From Pelargonium nanum (taxonomy: Eukaryota; Streptophyta; Magnoliopsida; Geraniales; Geraniaceae): a DNA stretch of 20,480 nt. Position 1 is the stretch's first letter. The number at the start of each line of letters is the position of its first letter. A program made the position numbers and the translations under genes. The notes under the pieces were generated by a model that searched no databases, was not told the origin of the DNA, and saw only the letters and a program-made list of their open reading frames with translations. Where the stretch lies: NCBI GenBank assembly GCA_036897485.1, contig JAYMTF010001952.1, forward strand, positions 1 to 20,480, written 5' to 3'. This document shows positions 10,678 through 20,187 of this stretch, piece after piece.

Positions 10678-11045
10678 GACTTTTATAAATTCAAAATAAA
10701 ACTAAAGAAAATAGGTTGCTCACAGAGGAAACGGAAACAAGTGAAGAAGCATCGAGATCTGAGAAACCACAATGCTTGTCTCCGTTTCGCTCATTGCTTG
10801 ACGATGAAGCTTTGAGCCTCCGAACCGTTGAATCGGCATCGAATCGAATCTCTGAAGCTTACCTTTACTCTTTCTTTTTTCACTTCCATCGTCTTCTTCA
10901 AGATTTCGAGCCGTTACAGACACAACACATAACCTTCCTTCCATCGTGACCACTACCTCTCTCTCTCTCTCTCACTTTCGTCTCTGAGCTTCTGCTTCAC
11001 ATTTACTGCACCGCTCATGGCGGAGGAGCTTTAGCTGTTTCGGTA
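10678..11045 (+). promoter_or_regulatory. Orphan promoter and 5' leader-like region
   Basis: A TATA-like TTTTATAAAT near 10680 is followed by a less AT-rich stretch, a CT-dinucleotide run (about 10955-10973) and then T-rich intron-like DNA. This resembles a plant transcript leader on the + strand. The candidate start codons give very short ORFs: ATG at 10772 (9 codons), ATG at 10802 (3 codons) and ATGGCGGAGGAGCTTTAG near 11016 (5 codons). A longer frame across 10716-10949 has no recognisable domain. On the minus strand a frame starting near 10940 runs into a good donor (AAAG/GTAAGC near 10863), so a minus-strand first exon is an alternative. No downstream exon was recognised for either reading. 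Confidence 0.35.
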
Positions 11046-11055
11046 CTCTCTCTCC

Positions 11056-11143
11056 TTTTCAGCTCAGTAATTTTGCCGTTTTTTCTTAGTTGTCTCGGTC
11101 TTAGCTTCTTGTTTGTGATTTCAGCTCAGTAATTTTACCGCTC
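11056..11143 (+). repeat. Local duplication of a 22-bp segment
   Basis: A 22-bp segment beginning TTTCAGCTCAG occurs at 11056-11077 and again at 11122-11143 with one difference. Each copy carries two AG dinucleotides after pyrimidines and so resembles a splice acceptor. It may reflect slippage or a small tandem duplication. Confidence 0.5.
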
Positions 11144-12632
11144 ATGGAAATAGCTTTGTTTATTTTGCGATTTGGAGTTGAATTTGCCCTAGAATTTGCT
11201 TGCTTCGGAAAATTAGCTCATAATTTATGCTTCATTCGGCTTTTTTTTGTTTCTTTTTTTGCTTGAGGTAGTCTGTTTGAAGCTACATTGCTTGTGAACT
11301 GTGGTGTTGAGGTTTTTTGCGGTAGATTTTGAGAATTGGAGCAAATGTGACTCCATTGCTTGTCAGACTCAAATTATGTCCTCTACTAGCTTCAGACTTA
11401 TTTTGCTGCTCATGTTTGACTCTTCAGCCCATATCTTCTGTTTCTATTTTTCCTTGTAATTGATGCTTATTCTACAATCTGATCTGAATTTCTAAATTGA
11501 GCTGCTGGCTTTACATTGCTCTTTTTTTTTCTAGTTTCGGTCAAATTCTCTCCAATTGCTGTTTCATTAAAGTTTATGCTGTTACAAACTCTCATGAACT
11601 TGTTGCCTAGTCTTGAGAACTGAGATGCATGATAACCTAGGTTTTCGGTTACAAATCTCACCTCTATTGAGTTACTTGTATATTATATGAAGCATTGAGT
11701 TGTGTTAATGGTCTAGCTCTGTTCCACAAAGAGTACAAATTGACAATTTGTATGTTATTGATGGATCTTGATTATTAATGATCTGTATGTTAATGGTTTC
11801 AAGCATATTGATTAATGATCTGTATGTTATTGATGGAATGCTAATTTGATCTGAAGTTTTGCATGACAAGTGTTTAGTTTTTGTTTCCTTCTTATATGTA
11901 AATTGATCTCACCGTAACGTCACAACCACTTTTGTATATAAAAAGGGTATTAAAGAATGTAAGATATACAAAATAGATTAACACTAAAAAGATGTCAAAA
12001 TGACAAAAGATGGCTCAACATTTATGATTTAGTAATACATATTGTTCTTGGAGATGAACTGTATTTTGTTTTTCCAAGAAGGCAATAGGATTGTCTTTGT
12101 GTCTTTGTTCACCTCTATGATATGGTCTCCTTTTGTGCTTGTTTATTTTATTGTTCCTTTATTGTTGGATCATGTATTCCCATTGATGGGATCATCACAA
12201 GTAAGAGGAATAAAGATAAAACATATCATAAAGTCATAATCTTTATGAATCCTCTTTTCTTCTCTTTTTTACTTTGGTCACATGTATATTGATATCTCAA
12301 AATCTGTATATAAGTTTATATGAATATTTATTAAGTTGTGCACTGGAAGTACAAATCTGTAAAACAAGAGGCAAATTCAGAAAATTATTTACATGGTTGT
12401 CCTGTTAACCACTAAAAAAGTGACATGGTAGGCTTGTCTCATGCAGAACAGATACAGGAAAAATAACTACCAACTACTATTAGTTAAAGAAGCTCTGAAT
12501 ATATATGTATTGCAACCACAACAGTTTTACAGACTCATGTATCTTGTACAAGAACTAAATACATAGGTTCTTGCTCAGATTCTGGTCAAACAAAGAGTAC
12601 AAATTGACAATTTAAAGAAACATGTACATGGT
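11144..12632. other. T-rich intron-like or intergenic DNA
   Basis: No coding exon is supported. The first part (to about 11660) is T-rich like a plant first intron. The motif ATTAATGATCTGTATGTTA recurs within 11770-11840. A 23-bp exact direct repeat starting CAAAGAGTACAAATTG lies at 11727-11749 and 12591-12613, 864 bp apart. The function of this region is unknown. Confidence 0.4.
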
Positions 12633-12698
12633 TTACATTACATGTGTTGTAGAGATAGGTGATATTGTTTTGATTTTGAGTATATATAGTTTATGCAG

Positions 12699-12758
12699 TT
12701 GATTTGAATCCCTTGAAAGCTTCTTCACTGCTATTTCTTGGCCCTCTTTTAGAGTTCC
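12699..12758 (-). pseudogene. Receptor-like kinase exon fragment
   Basis: On the minus strand 20 codons read GTLKEGQEIAVKKLSRDSNQ. This matches the glycine-rich-loop to catalytic-lysine part of plant S-domain and cysteine-rich receptor-like kinases (usual form G.L.DGQEIAVKRLS..SGQG), including the AVKK lysine. It is preceded directly by TTTTCAG, an acceptor-like site, at the place where these kinases often have an exon boundary before this segment. The match stops after about 20 residues, and no other kinase motif (HRD, DFG) was seen nearby. It is best read as a captured or deleted exon scrap, not an active gene. Confidence 0.6.
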
Positions 12759-13144
12759 CTGAAAATGATCATCCATAGCTGTTGTAGTTTCAGCTTGTAA
12801 TTTGTGCATGCTCACATCTCTATTTATCTATTTTCCTATGATCCCCTTGTCTTTGTATTGATATCACTTGCATAGAAATTGTTAAATATAAATATGCTAT
12901 TAGAGTAAAGAATCTATTTACGGTGTGTTGTGTACAATACACAGTTTTGGTTGAAACATTAGCTAATAGCTACATCCATTGAATTTTTTTATACTAATGC
13001 TTAAGATGGTTCTTGATTCTCTATATAATATCAGTTCTGACTTCTGAGATAGAGACAAAAATTTATTATATTTCAGCTTGCATCAATAATGCAGTGACAC
13101 TATCAATAATGCAGTGGCCAGTGAAGAGCGACACTATCTTTGAC

Positions 13145-13201
13145 AATGTGTATTTGTATTACACTTGAAGTTGTGAAATAAGTGTAATACAAATACACAT
13201 T
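13145..13201. repeat. 57-bp perfect hairpin
   Basis: Two perfect 22-bp inverted arms (13145-13166 and 13180-13201) flank a 13-nt loop. The arms begin AATGTGTATTTG. The symmetry decays outside the arms. A 15-bp motif, ATCAATAATGCAGTG, is directly repeated just upstream at about 13084-13118. The hairpin could be a small fold-back element or a transcribed stem; nothing shows it is expressed. Confidence 0.6.
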
Positions 13202-13789
13202 TGTAACAATGAGGTCAAACATGTTTAATATGAATTGCAATAAGCGATTTTGAAAACCTGACATTGTTAACAAATAAACATGAATGTGGTGGATAAAATT
13301 ATGTTTTTGGTCTAATAATATATATTTTGATATGTGTCTATTTATGTGACTATATAGTCTTACTATTTGGCTTATAATTGGATAACATTATCTAAATAAA
13401 TCCATGAAGGATTGAAAATGCCAGAAGTATATAATTCGAATTCCCGAGAAATAAACCAAGCATGCTACATGAAACATTTGCATATGCATATTCATTAGTT
13501 AATTTTTGTACATGATATATCTCATGATAATTTATTATGTGTCTGCTTATATGATACTTTTTGTTCAATAATTTTATAGCTTGCAATAATCTTTATATGA
13601 AATTAAATGCTCATTGTGTGTGATACATAAGATAATATTTGATTAATGAATTGTGTGTGCATGATACTATATATTTATGTATGTGCAAATACATTTGCAG
13701 TGAATATTTAAGAAAAATGTCATGAATATATAAATGTCTATGGATTAAAATATCTTATTATAGTTGCACATATTGTTGATCACTTATTA

Positions 13790-14625
13790 TTATTGAAACT
13801 CCCGAAGAGATTTCAAAATGAGATCAATATACATGAGTATAATAACTTCTGAAGAGTTTTAAAGACAATAGATTATCTCGGCTAGCAGACGGAGTATGTA
13901 CAAAGAGATAATTTATTTATATACATTATATTATCTCAGATTGTACACCAAGCATATAAAAGAGAAACTTGATCTCTATACAAAAGATTTTTATGTGATT
14001 GTTTAATGAAATATCTTGAAGTATATTTCGTTGATTTTACTTTATTTCTGGAGTAAGTATGAAAAAAATCAAATATTTTGGTATAAATGAGATCGTTGCC
14101 AAGGACACGATCTAAATAAGAACAATTATGCAGTTTTATGGTTATTATGATTATTCTTATCATCATATGCATATATCTCGCCACCATAAGTGGGCTAAAG
14201 TTAAAGACGATGAGAGAAATGAATGATTGAAATAAAGAGATTATGCAACGTATATATTTAAAATTTTATATGATTAAATAGTTCTCATGTACCTGTTCTA
14301 CGTCTTAATATGTTGAATAATGTCAATGTGTTTCCAGTAGAAACATATAGAAAGATGACACATGAAATAGACAAATTATTGATAAAGTGACATTGTAATC
14401 AGGGGGAGTAAACACATACTGGAATTTTTTTGTCCCTTAACCAAAGTTTTGTCCCATCGGGTTTTCCTGGTAAGGTTTTTAATGAGGTAGATAGATTTCG
14501 ATGCGTAAAGTATAAAAGAATAGTATACTTTTTTTCCTTCACTAGAAGTTTTTTTCAACTGGGTTTTATTCTAGTAAGGTTATAATGTGACATATTTCTT
14601 TAAATAATGGACATTCAAGGGAGAG
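13790..14625 (+). mobile_element. Ty1/copia-type retroelement, 3' internal remnant
   Basis: This is probable 3' internal sequence of an LTR element next to the LTR at 14626. Its cues are the AATCAGGGGGAGTA motif (14397-14410), the paired GGGTTTTCCTGGTAAGG and GGGTTTTATTCTAGTAAGG motifs often seen near the 3' end of plant copia-type elements, and a purine tract just before the LTR. The left boundary is a guess. The element is broken and old: no protein domain was recognised and no partner 5' LTR was seen. Confidence 0.5.
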
Positions 14626-14870
14626 TGTTATGAATAATAATATTAATGGATATCAAATTACGTTAGTACTCCTAAACTCTTCTTACTTGCAGTAAAAGTA
14701 CTTTAATTGTAGATTCAATTGTAGTTACCTATTAATAATAAGACTAGTTAGCTTATTTATTCCTATAAAAAGCTTGAAAGGTAGAAATAAAATCTCTCGT
14801 CTCTCCCCTATTCTTTTGTCTCTTATTCTTCTCTCTTTATTTTGTTCTTGTTTCCATCAATTTCTTAACA
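14626..14870 (+). mobile_element. Copia-type LTR (single)
   Basis: This 245-bp LTR starts TGTTATGAATAATAATATT and ends TTTCTTAACA, giving the inverted ends TGTTA/TAACA. A purine tract (CAAGGGAGAG) lies immediately upstream, where plus-strand priming occurs in this family. Inside are a TATA-like CCTATAAAAAGC near 14762 and a pyrimidine-rich downstream part, as in other plant copia LTRs. Without a second LTR its age cannot be estimated. It ends 45 bp upstream of the first ATG used in the gene 2 leader model. Confidence 0.65.
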
Positions 14871-14914
14871 AATAGTTAATAGCAAATTTTCCTTTATTTC
14901 ATCATGTTAGAGAC

Positions 14915-15739
14915 ATGTGTCATTTGATTAATGAAATTCCAAACTACCCCTCACTCTCTCCTCCATCGCTAACAAACCCCAACACTCACCCTCTCTCTGT
15001 TCACCATCATCTTCTTAGTAGTAGCAGCCACTGCCGGCTGGTTCAGATCCAGGTGTTGCAGCCCCCACCGCCGCCACCGTCACCACTACAACCCCCGAAA
15101 ATTCCCAAAATCAAGCCCTTTTCCACCTTATCTGTCTCACGCGCCATAGCTCGCCGGCGAACCCATAAACAAACAGGTTTTTAGGTCTCAAAATTATTGG
15201 AGTTCAATTCAAAATTAGTTTTAGGGTTTCAATACTCAGGTTGGGGTTTATGTTTTGTTGTTATTTTGGTTGTCTTATGGTTTAAATTTTGATTTGTTAG
15301 AGTTTTAAATTTGTAACCCATTAAAATTTGACTCTAATCCTTACAATGCAATTTCATTTTTGTGTTTTGAGCAAAAATCTGACTGCGTTAGAGTTATTTA
15401 TTTATTTGTTTTTTTTTTTGAATTTTTGAATTTTTGAATTTGAACTTTTAGTTTGAAACTTGATTTTTCTGGGAAGTATGAAATTTCCTGCGCCAGTAGC
15501 TTGAAGCTTATGAATTTTCCAGGCCGGAATCTACAAAGGCCTTTAATTTTATTTTGTTGCGTTTGCAAGTGTAATTTTGTCATTTTATGTAATAAGTTAA
15601 CACCTTTAGTCAATACCAACAGAGTGAAAATATAGGGTAGTTATTTGTTTTGAAAAAAAAAATTGCAGTCATGTGTTATGACACGCCCCAAATTGGTGTC
15701 ATCCGTAATTATCCCTTCATTTTTTCCCACGTTATTTAT
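14915..15739 (+). CDS. Putative 5' exons of gene 2 (uncertain)
   Basis: Exon 14915-15176 (ending CAACAG/GTTTTT usage as ACAG/GT) and exon 15669-15739 (acceptor TTGCAG, donor AT/GTATAAG) join in frame to each other and to the first certain exon at 15845. Together they would add 111 residues (a total of 404). Phase agreement is encouraging, but one frame in three would agree by chance. The predicted N-terminus (MCHLINEIPNYPSL, a poly-proline run, SVSRAIARRRTHKQT) does not resemble any CCDC93 region I know. The region may instead be a 5' UTR, being CT-rich at the start and C-rich throughout. Other possible starts are the ATG at 15671, or the internal ATG at 15938, which would shorten the core. 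Confidence 0.35.
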
Positions 15740-15844
15740 GTATAAGTATGATCAGCCTTTGTGCATGAAATGTTTCAACATATTGATCTGTTTGGTCTTA
15801 GCACGAAGAAATTAATCACGATAACTTGCATATTGGACACATAG

Positions 15845-18800
15845 GTTACCTTCTCTGAACAACTCACCAATACACTTCAACAACTTAAGGAGGATCTGAA
15901 CAGTGCCAAAACTTCAGTGTGGATATTAAATTCCAATATGGAGGAACAGGTTAGCGATATTCTCCATTTTACAAAAGCACATAGCTGAGTCGTCTGATTT
16001 ATGTTTAGCTGTTATTATTTTGGTTTCCTTAGTATTTTTTTTGTTATGTGGGATATCAGTGCCATAGCTATTCTATCACAGCCAACTTTTTCAAGAAAAA
16101 GAATCGTGGGTTTCTATTTTGATTAAATGATAAACATTGTTTCTCGTTGGATGATTATAAGCTTGTGCTATATTTCAGAGTAGAAAAAAACTTCATCTAC
16201 TCAGTGAATTGCAATGCATACAAGATAGAATAAGCAAGGAGGGCGCTAATGATGCTGTGGAGATACTGATATCATCCATGCAATTGTTGAAGGTTTGCTG
16301 TTTTTTTTTTCTTCTCTTTTTACTAGGAGGATTCTTATCTTTGTCCAGACTTTACTTATACCTACATATTTGCTGATCCATTTGTCCTTGAATGTAATTC
16401 AACTGCAGATTTAGTTTATTTTTTATTTTTATTTATTTCAAGCTTAGAGGGACAAACTCTTGATCTACTTTGTCCATCGTCCTCCTGCTTGTTGACACTT
16501 GATTGATTATATAGATTTTTAGGCTTCTCAAACTATGTACTTGTTTGACATTGTGTGTGTGTATACATATAGTGCAAGGATCTCAAGCCCAGAATTATTT
16601 GGCTCAGGTTAAGCCACCAATGAGATTATGACACCTCGTTAAAATGCTTGGATCCAGCGGGTCGTTCCGCTTCCCCAAATTTACTTGGATAGGTATAAGG
16701 GAATTTTAATGTGGTGACAAGATCTTGTTGGTTTGGCATAGGCTAAGCCAAAAAGTATTAGGCTTAGTTTCTTTATTCCCATATATATATATATATATAT
16801 ATATACCAGTTGGAACAAAATTATTTTGAACCATGGAAGAACTCATATTATACTGACTTGCCTAGTTTTTAATTATTATTGTACACTTGAAAACATACAA
16901 TTATATATCTGCTCTGTCACTCCTGATGTGGGTTGCATGGTGGATCCATCTCTCCTCCTTTTCTGTGGTGGGATTAACTTTTTATCCCTACGTTTTTGCC
17001 TTGACATTTTTATAATTGAATCAAGGGTCCTCTTCTGTTTCTTTTCTTCTGAACTCGATACAAATTTATTGTTGAGATCAATAAAAAATAGAAAGAAAAG
17101 AAGCACAATATTCATTTCAGAGTAGCAGTGACAGAATCATCAGTAAGGTTTGCCTAGAAGATACGAGTATTTGTAACCATCCTTCTCCCCCTTCCTCTGA
17201 AGGAAAGAGGGGGAGAGGGGATGCGGCATCTCTCACTTGATAAAATATATTTTGTGCTGAGAAAGGGAGATAATGAGTGTCTGTTGATATTCTGGAAATT
17301 AGAGCTATCTTGCTTGCATTATCTGAATTCTGATGCATTTTGTATCATCAGCTGTAATGATAATGGTTATTGTTCATAGTTCATTATCTTATCCGTTTTG
17401 GGATTGAAAATGTCACTTCTTTTCTGCATAAGTGCCCTGTCATTATTGTGATCTTTATTTTTTTTTATAAGATTACCTTTTCGTTTAAAATGGATTTGTG
17501 TTTTTGTATAAGCATCTATATTGTACTGCCTTTGCATGTCCCTAGTGATTCACAAGAATTTTTGAAGGTTTGTGCAGGGTCTCAAAGAGAGAGAATCCGA
17601 GTTCCAGTCCGTGAGCAACGCAAAACGTGATGAATTACAAGCTGAGGTCAAGGCATTGGAGCAGAAGCTATTAAGTGGCTGTGACAGCAAGAGTCTCTTT
17701 GATAGTTTAAACAATTCTTTAAGTGAATCACTCAAGAAACTGAATTCAGTAAAGAGAGTAAGATTTCATTAGTATCCTTCTATGGTATAATAAAATGAAA
17801 ATAGTTCTAATAGGGGGGTTATTTGAGGGTATTGTGATTGGTTCAAGTATCTTAATTGTAAGTTACTATTCTATACTTTTTTTGAAACATTATTTAAACA
17901 GGTGAGCAGTTTCCAATTGTGTAACCTCTTGTTTTTGGATGGATGTGTGTTCCTATTGAGGGACCATTTTATATTTGTGAATCCTCTTTAAAAAACTTGA
18001 GATTAGTTAAAATACTTACATGGTCTATTCTCACTGTAGGAACTTGCTGCTAGACATAGGGCAATACTATCAGTAAAGCGACAGCTTGATGAAGTGCCAT
18101 CTCAATCAGAACTTGTCCAGTATGTGTGCCTTTTTTGATTTTCTGCTGAATTTGGCCATAGTTTACTCAGTATTTAAGTGAAAGAATGGTAGCTCAAGAA
18201 GCTGTGGCATTATGAAGAAAGTGTTTTCATGTCATTATGGCTTTTTATTTGCTATTTTTATAGACATATACTTGTACTTTTACTTCTAGGGGGCTTTTAT
18301 TTGGTTATTCTTAATTAAATTTCCAGGGAAATAGGATATGTTGAGTATTTTTATATTGCAACATTTTGTTCGTAAATATGAGTCAAATTTAAGGACAGTA
18401 AGTTGTTTTTATCTTAATGTGACAAGAAATTATATGAACGCCACCTAAGTGTCTCTTGGTGGTGACATCCCAAACAGCAGGGTGTTTTGCTTCAAAAGAA
18501 GTGTGTTTCAGATGTTATATTGTTTTGAAGTTTAGATACTGTGCATTTTGCAAAAAGCATCAGTTTGGGGATGCTTTTGAGTGAAGAAGAGATTTTTGAG
18601 ATTTCAAAATTTCCCACATCGCAAATTTTTAAGTTATCAAGTAGCATCAACTCATCTCCTCTTCCCTATCTGACAATCAGGCAACTTTCTTTCCCTCAGA
18701 ATTGCTTGGAAATCCTAATTCGCAGTTAATTTTTGTTAAATTGAGACTTGAGAGGATTCTTTTCTTTACTTTTCTTTTCTTGGTAATCTATATACAGAAA

Positions 18801-19620
18801 CATCTATCTGTAGTCTTGAGTTAGTATTTTTCTCCATTTCTTTCTCTATGCGTATTTAGTATTTCATCCCTCTTTCCAGGTATGAACGTCGCTTCTCAGA
18901 ACTGTATAGTCATATCCAGGTTCACTATGGCACATTCTACAAGAAGTTTATGTTTATGCAAATGTTATTTTTTCTAGATGTGACAAAATTCTCTACTTGC
19001 TATTTGTGTATGGTCAGGAGAAACTTGGACAAACTCGCAAATACTATGCCACCTATAATGCTCTTTTGGAGATTAAGGAATTGGTGCTAAAAGAAACTTC
19101 GTTGCTGAATTCAATAGGCTCACAGGTGCCCTTGCTTGAAACCCTAGTGTTTATGAATTTTATGTTATCATTGATTGAATAGGAAATGGAGCGCTTTTGT
19201 ACAGTTTGAGGATGCTATGAGTAGCAGCGCTGGTCGCTTGAAGCTTATTGATTCCATGGAGGGAATTGTGAAGAGCAGCCAACAGGTAACTATGAGTTGA
19301 TATGTTACAAACATCAAGATAAGATTGTACTTAGGTGGTTTGTCTGTTTTGCAGAAGCTAGAAAAGGTGCAACTTGGGCTTGAAGACGAGCATAAGGTGT
19401 GCAGCACTTTGAAAGAGAGATACGCTGCTGCAACTTCAGAACAAAGGCGATGCTATTCACTCCTAAAAGCTTTCCAGGTACGTACGTACGTACGTAATAT
19501 TGAGCAAAGTAGGGCCTCCCTATCCCTAATGTTTCCTTTGCGACCCTGATACCATCCTTGAACTTTCAGGAACAATGTGCAAACAATGACAGACTTAAGG
19601 GTTCAACTTCTCTTCAATGA
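15845..19620 (+). CDS. CCDC93-like coiled-coil protein, nine 3' exons
   Basis: Exons are 15845-15949, 16179-16292, 17578-17757, 18040-18119, 18880-18919, 19018-19125, 19205-19285, 19355-19477 and 19570-19620 (TGA). They total 882 nt and 293 residues. All introns are GT-AG, and seven of the eight are phase 0. The sequence is predicted to be largely helical and coiled coil (from VTFSEQLTNTLQQLKEDL onward). The section YERRFSELYSHIQ, EKLGQTRKYYATYNALLEIK, KETSLLNSI and the LEKVQLGLEDEHKVCSTLKERY region aligns with the C-terminus of animal CCDC93, where RFIELY, LYNTL and EKEISLLNSI occupy the same order. CCDC93 is a subunit of the CCC complex (with CCDC22 and COMMD proteins) in endosomal Commander/Retriever recycling. 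The globular N-terminal domain of animal CCDC93 is not visible; the Arabidopsis relative (At4g32560, paramyosin-related) is, as I recall, also short. The exact start is unresolved. Confidence 0.88.
16571..16760. repeat. Dispersed repeat, better preserved copy 2 (in intron of gene 2)
   Basis: This is the partner of 1-165 and lies inside the 1285-bp intron 16293-17577. It keeps the CG-rich core CAGCGGGTCGTTCCGCTT. Near its edges are TTTGGCTCAGGTTAAGCCA and TTTGGCATAGGCTAAGCCAAA, which are roughly inverted relative to each other and could be terminal inverted repeats of a MITE-like element. A target duplication was not identified. No coding capacity is present. Confidence 0.6.
16781..16805. repeat. 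AT microsatellite
   Basis: About twelve AT dinucleotides lie just right of the dispersed repeat in the same intron. The tract is likely to vary in length between individuals. Confidence 0.9.
17184..17216. repeat. GC-rich imperfect hairpin in intron
   Basis: TCTCCCCC (17184-17191) pairs with GGGGGAGA (17209-17216) and TTCCT with AGGAA, leaving a CTGA loop and a 3-nt bulge. It stands out as a C/G-rich stem in AT-rich intron DNA. Confidence 0.45.
19478..19495 (+). repeat. GTAC tandem repeat at a splice donor
   Basis: The intron after exon 19355-19477 begins with four GTAC units followed by GT, so consensus-like GTACGT donors recur every 4 nt. The first one keeps the frame to the last exon; using a later one would add 4, 8 or 12 nt. 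Confidence 0.8.
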
Positions 19621-19765
19621 ACCAATAATATCACTTTCATCATCTCTCTTCTCCTCATTGTCCACATGTAAACCTACACTCAACTTGTAAGTCAAACAGC
19701 ATTTTAAGTTTGATTTACCGTGCAAATATAATGCTTAGAAATAAAAAGTTAAAAGTTGTCATTTG
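19621..19765 (+). terminator. 3' UTR and polyadenylation region of gene 2
   Basis: Non-coding sequence follows the TGA. An exact AATAAA hexamer lies at 19740-19745, 120 nt after the stop, and cleavage would be expected shortly after it. Confidence 0.6.
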
Positions 19766-19944
19766 AAATTCACATTAGAAGAGATTCTTAAAACAAATAT
19801 TATTTTTACAGATTTTTTTTATTGGATGCTAGGAAATTAATTAGAATGGATATGCCTATGCACTTATATCAGTGCACCTTTAAGATCTAATTCGTTGTCA
19901 AAAGAATTATTACTATATATCATCATGACATATACAACATCAAC

Positions 19945-20050
19945 TATCGTCGGGGCAAATCGGTTTAAGGCGTTTGCTCATTCTGAGGTCACAGGTTTGA
20001 GTCTCGATTGAAACGTTTGCTGATAAAAAACAAACAAAAAGAAGAGACAT
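19945..20050 (+). mobile_element. SINE-like remnant with A-rich tail
   Basis: An A-box-like GGGCAAATCGG (19952-19962) is followed by a B-box-like GGTTTGAGTCT (19994-20004). The segment ends in an A-rich tail (AAAAAACAAACAAAAAG) near 20025-20041. Box order, spacing and tail fit a tRNA-derived SINE. Both boxes carry mismatches, so it is old. The sequence does not look like a working tRNA gene. Confidence 0.45.
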
Positions 20051-20187
20051 ACACAATGTGAATACCACGATATTTTATATATTGCCTTAAACTAATGTAG
20101 AAGGGTTATATCCACAATAATTGTCCTAGGCATTACTTTAAGAGAGATAGTAATAATAGGAAACCACAACACTTCCCATCCCCACCT
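20051..20187. other. Intergenic spacer, nothing recognised
   Basis: This short AT-rich stretch lies between the SINE-like remnant and the next repeat. No motif or frame is supported. Confidence 0.4.

Noticed and set aside
10720-10953. Minus-strand coding gene starting near 10940
   Set aside because: The frame is open and has a good donor near 10863, but no downstream exon is seen and the CT strand bias favours a + strand leader. It is kept only as an alternative.
13936-14187. 83-codon minus-strand frame
   Set aside because: Its composition is that of AT-rich DNA and it lies antisense to the old retroelement remnant. No domain is seen.
16826-17125. 99-codon hydrophobic + frame inside gene 2 intron
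   Set aside because: It lies between confirmed exons 16179-16292 and 17578-17757, has no family match, and has intron-like T-rich composition.
19950-20030. Functional tRNA gene
   Set aside because: A and B boxes are present, but both have mismatches and an A-rich tail follows, as in a SINE.
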